This document shows, one piece after another, positions 63,091 to 64,000 of a DNA stretch of 64,000 nt (the first letter of the stretch is position 1; every line of letters starts with the position of its first letter). The notes below the pieces were generated by a model. The model saw only the letters and a program-made list of their open reading frames with translations. It was not told the origin of the DNA and made no database searches. Source of the DNA: JBPRGH01 sp051418055 (GTDB lineage Bacteria; Bacteroidota; Bacteroidia; Cytophagales; Cyclobacteriaceae). The position numbers and the translations under genes were made by a program. The DNA lies in assembly GCA_051418055.1 (NCBI GenBank), contig JBPRGH010000136.1, positions 25,710 through 89,709 of the forward strand, given 5' to 3'.

Positions 63091-63447
63091 CTAATACTTT
63101 TTAATTAAAATATTAGTAGGAATATTTAATTCTACATGTAGCTTTCTAATCATATCTAAAGTTAGCTTACGCTTTTTATTCAAAATTTCACTTACCCTGC
63201 TTTTAAACCCAATTGTTTCAGCTAAATCCTTTTGTTTCATTCCAAGCTGTTCCATTCGGAATTTTACAGCTTCAATTGGATCTGGTAATTCAATAGGAAA
63301 ATGCTGATCCTCATATTTTTCAATTAACATAGTTAAAATCTCAAGTTCATCACCTTCCCTGGTTCCGGGTTTTGCATTAAATATTACCTCAAGGCGCTCC
63401 AATGCCTCTTCATAATCTTCTTTACTTTTAATTGGCTTAATCTTCAT
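63091..63447 (-). CDS. higA: HigA-type antitoxin (XRE helix-turn-helix)
   Basis: About 118 residues from ATG 63447 (MKIKPIKSKEDYEEALERLE, the usual HigA beginning); a TTG at 63456 overlapping the toxin stop (TTGA) is possible. The helix-turn-helix is at about 70-118: RMEQLGMKQKDLAETIGFKS, RVSEILNKKRKLTLDMIRKL. It binds the toxin HigB and the operator upstream of the operon. The toxin gene lies directly upstream on the same strand, the order higB-higA found in this family. Confidence 0.9.
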   Translation of the reverse strand: MKIKPIKSKEDYEEALERLEVIFNAKPGTREGDELEILTMLIEKYEDQHFPIELPDPIEAVKFRMEQLGMKQKDLAETIGFKSRVSEILNKKRKLTLDMIRKLHVELNIPTNILIKKY

Positions 63448-63452
63448 AACCT

Positions 63453-63743
63453 TCAAATTTTATTTGCATTAATTTTGTCATATTCAGCATGTGTCCCTAT
63501 AAATCTTATCCATACTATTCCATAATCATAATTAATACGTACAATTAACCTGTAATTATTTCCTTTAATATTAAATACCACTCTATTATCTCCCAAGATA
63601 CTGGCACTGGGATAATATATTTTTATTTCATTAGGTGATTTCCATGATGCATTTTCAGCTTCATGATACCATGATTTTAACTGTTCTTCACAATCATTAT
63701 GTTTTTCCCAAAATTCTCTTAAAATTCTCTTCGCTATTACTCG
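63453..63743 (-). CDS. higB: HigB-type mRNA interferase toxin
   Basis: 96 residues if started at TTG 63743 (MRVIAKRILREFWEKHNDCE), which is the normal beginning; a further TTG at 63794 would add 17 residues and lies inside the operator palindrome. WYHEAENASWKSPNEIKIYY, YPSASILGDNRVVFNIKGNN, YRLIVRINYDYGIVWIRFIG and THAEYDKIN are the conserved blocks of the HigB_toxin (PF09907) group, a RelE-superfamily ribosome-dependent mRNA endonuclease. It is neutralised by the HigA-like protein encoded 5 bases downstream. Confidence 0.9.
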   Translation of the reverse strand, partial: RVIAKRILREFWEKHNDCEEQLKSWYHEAENASWKSPNEIKIYYPSASILGDNRVVFNIKGNNYRLIVRINYDYGIVWIRFIGTHAEYDKINANKI

Positions 63744-63786
63744 CAAAACTCCTATTACTTCATAAAACGCTAATATATATAATAAA

Positions 63787-63803
63787 GTTACCAAAATGGT
63801 AAC
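63787..63803. promoter_or_regulatory. palindromic operator of higBA
   Basis: GTTACC (63787-63792), AAAAT, GGTAAC (63798-63803): a perfect 6-base inverted repeat about 45 bases upstream of the higB start. HigA antitoxins bind such palindromes to repress their own operon. The location supports the downstream start of higB. Confidence 0.55.
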
Positions 63804-64000
63804 AAACGGAAATTTTCTTCCTCCTCCAAGGCACTTTTTTCCCCATCAGAATCTCTCGAAGAGGACTCTCGTATGTTTGATATTAATTAACTTGTAAAGA
63901 AAAAGTACAATTTCTTGTAAAGGGACTTGCAGGAGAGAAAGTAGGACTCTAAATACTTCATAAAGAAGATATTCTGCCTCAGGTTTAACCTCCTGCATTA
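63804..64000. other. right-edge stretch, no clear gene
   Basis: CTTGTAAAG occurs at 63891-63899 and 63914-63922. A minus-strand ORF of 50 codons (63998-63846, starting MQEVKPEAEYLLYEVF) is open from the window edge and could be chance or the end of a gene lying to the right. Confidence 0.4.

Noticed and set aside
63846..63998. 50-codon minus-strand ORF at the right edge
   Set aside because: Could be the C-terminal end of a gene from the right, but too short and low in specific features to call.
1..64000. CRISPR arrays, phage genes, transposases, tRNA or rRNA genes
   Set aside because: I looked for direct-repeat arrays, integrase/transposase motifs and tRNA cloverleaf features and recognised none; a tool-based scan would be needed to exclude small RNAs.

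Overview
The window is chromosomal DNA of a gliding-type Bacteroidota bacterium, most likely of the class Cytophagia. Evidence for this: a gldE-gldD pair next to ssb and mutY, a TonB-dependent receptor with DUF4249 lipoproteins, a Y_Y_Y/beta-propeller sensor, many signal peptides ending in AQ or SQ, few Shine-Dalgarno sites, and several promoters of the Bacteroidota form TTG-N17-23-TAnnTTTG. I recognise no tRNA, rRNA, insertion sequence, prophage or CRISPR array. Most genes are ordinary core or envelope genes and no defence island is visible.

Layout. 1-912: the end of an Ig-like surface protein, then an AT-rich gap with two perfect and four near-perfect DnaA boxes, a candidate replication origin or DnaA-controlled region. 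912-10300: envelope genes (TPR protein, MltF-like lytic transglycosylase, small coiled-coil exported proteins, sterol-desaturase-like hydroxylase, PhoD phosphatase, NAPE-PLD-like metallo-hydrolase). 10373-15217: a very large exported protein with an acidic, tryptophan-punctuated repeat. 15262-21472: a minus-strand block prmA, tpiA, recG, gldD, gldE, ssb (listed by coordinate). 21648-27089: a plus-strand RND efflux operon lying between ssb and mutY. 27082-31232: mutY, divergent from an HU-like gene, a TPR gene, a 29-residue basic AURKAIP1/COX24-type ribosomal protein gene, and rng. 31298-33936: ECF sigma factor, small partner protein, nth and a glycosyltransferase. 34174-38758: small acidic protein, uvrA, gdhA.

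38878-50748 is outer-membrane rich: a propeller/Y_Y_Y sensor without a kinase, an MG2/plug-like protein, two paralogous DUF4249 lipoproteins flanking an STN-type TonB receptor, a LolA-like lipoprotein and a PagL-like lipid A deacylase. 50794-52669 holds an M20 dipeptidase and an exported DinB-like protein. 53231-60365 is a signalling island of five genes: two paralogous multi-PAS histidine kinases, a CheY-like regulator, and two proteins with near-identical receiver modules joined to different outputs, one of which has a phosphoacceptor helix but no ATPase domain. 60436-63000 carries divergent trxA and dsbD. The right end has a HigB-HigA toxin-antitoxin pair with a palindromic operator.

The items most worth a second look are the DnaA-box cluster, the very short ribosomal-type gene, the efflux operon inside the mutY-ssb-gld neighbourhood, and the duplicated signalling modules with a kinase-less member. 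I cannot claim a wholly new system from sequence alone. All family names come from motif recognition, without database searches.
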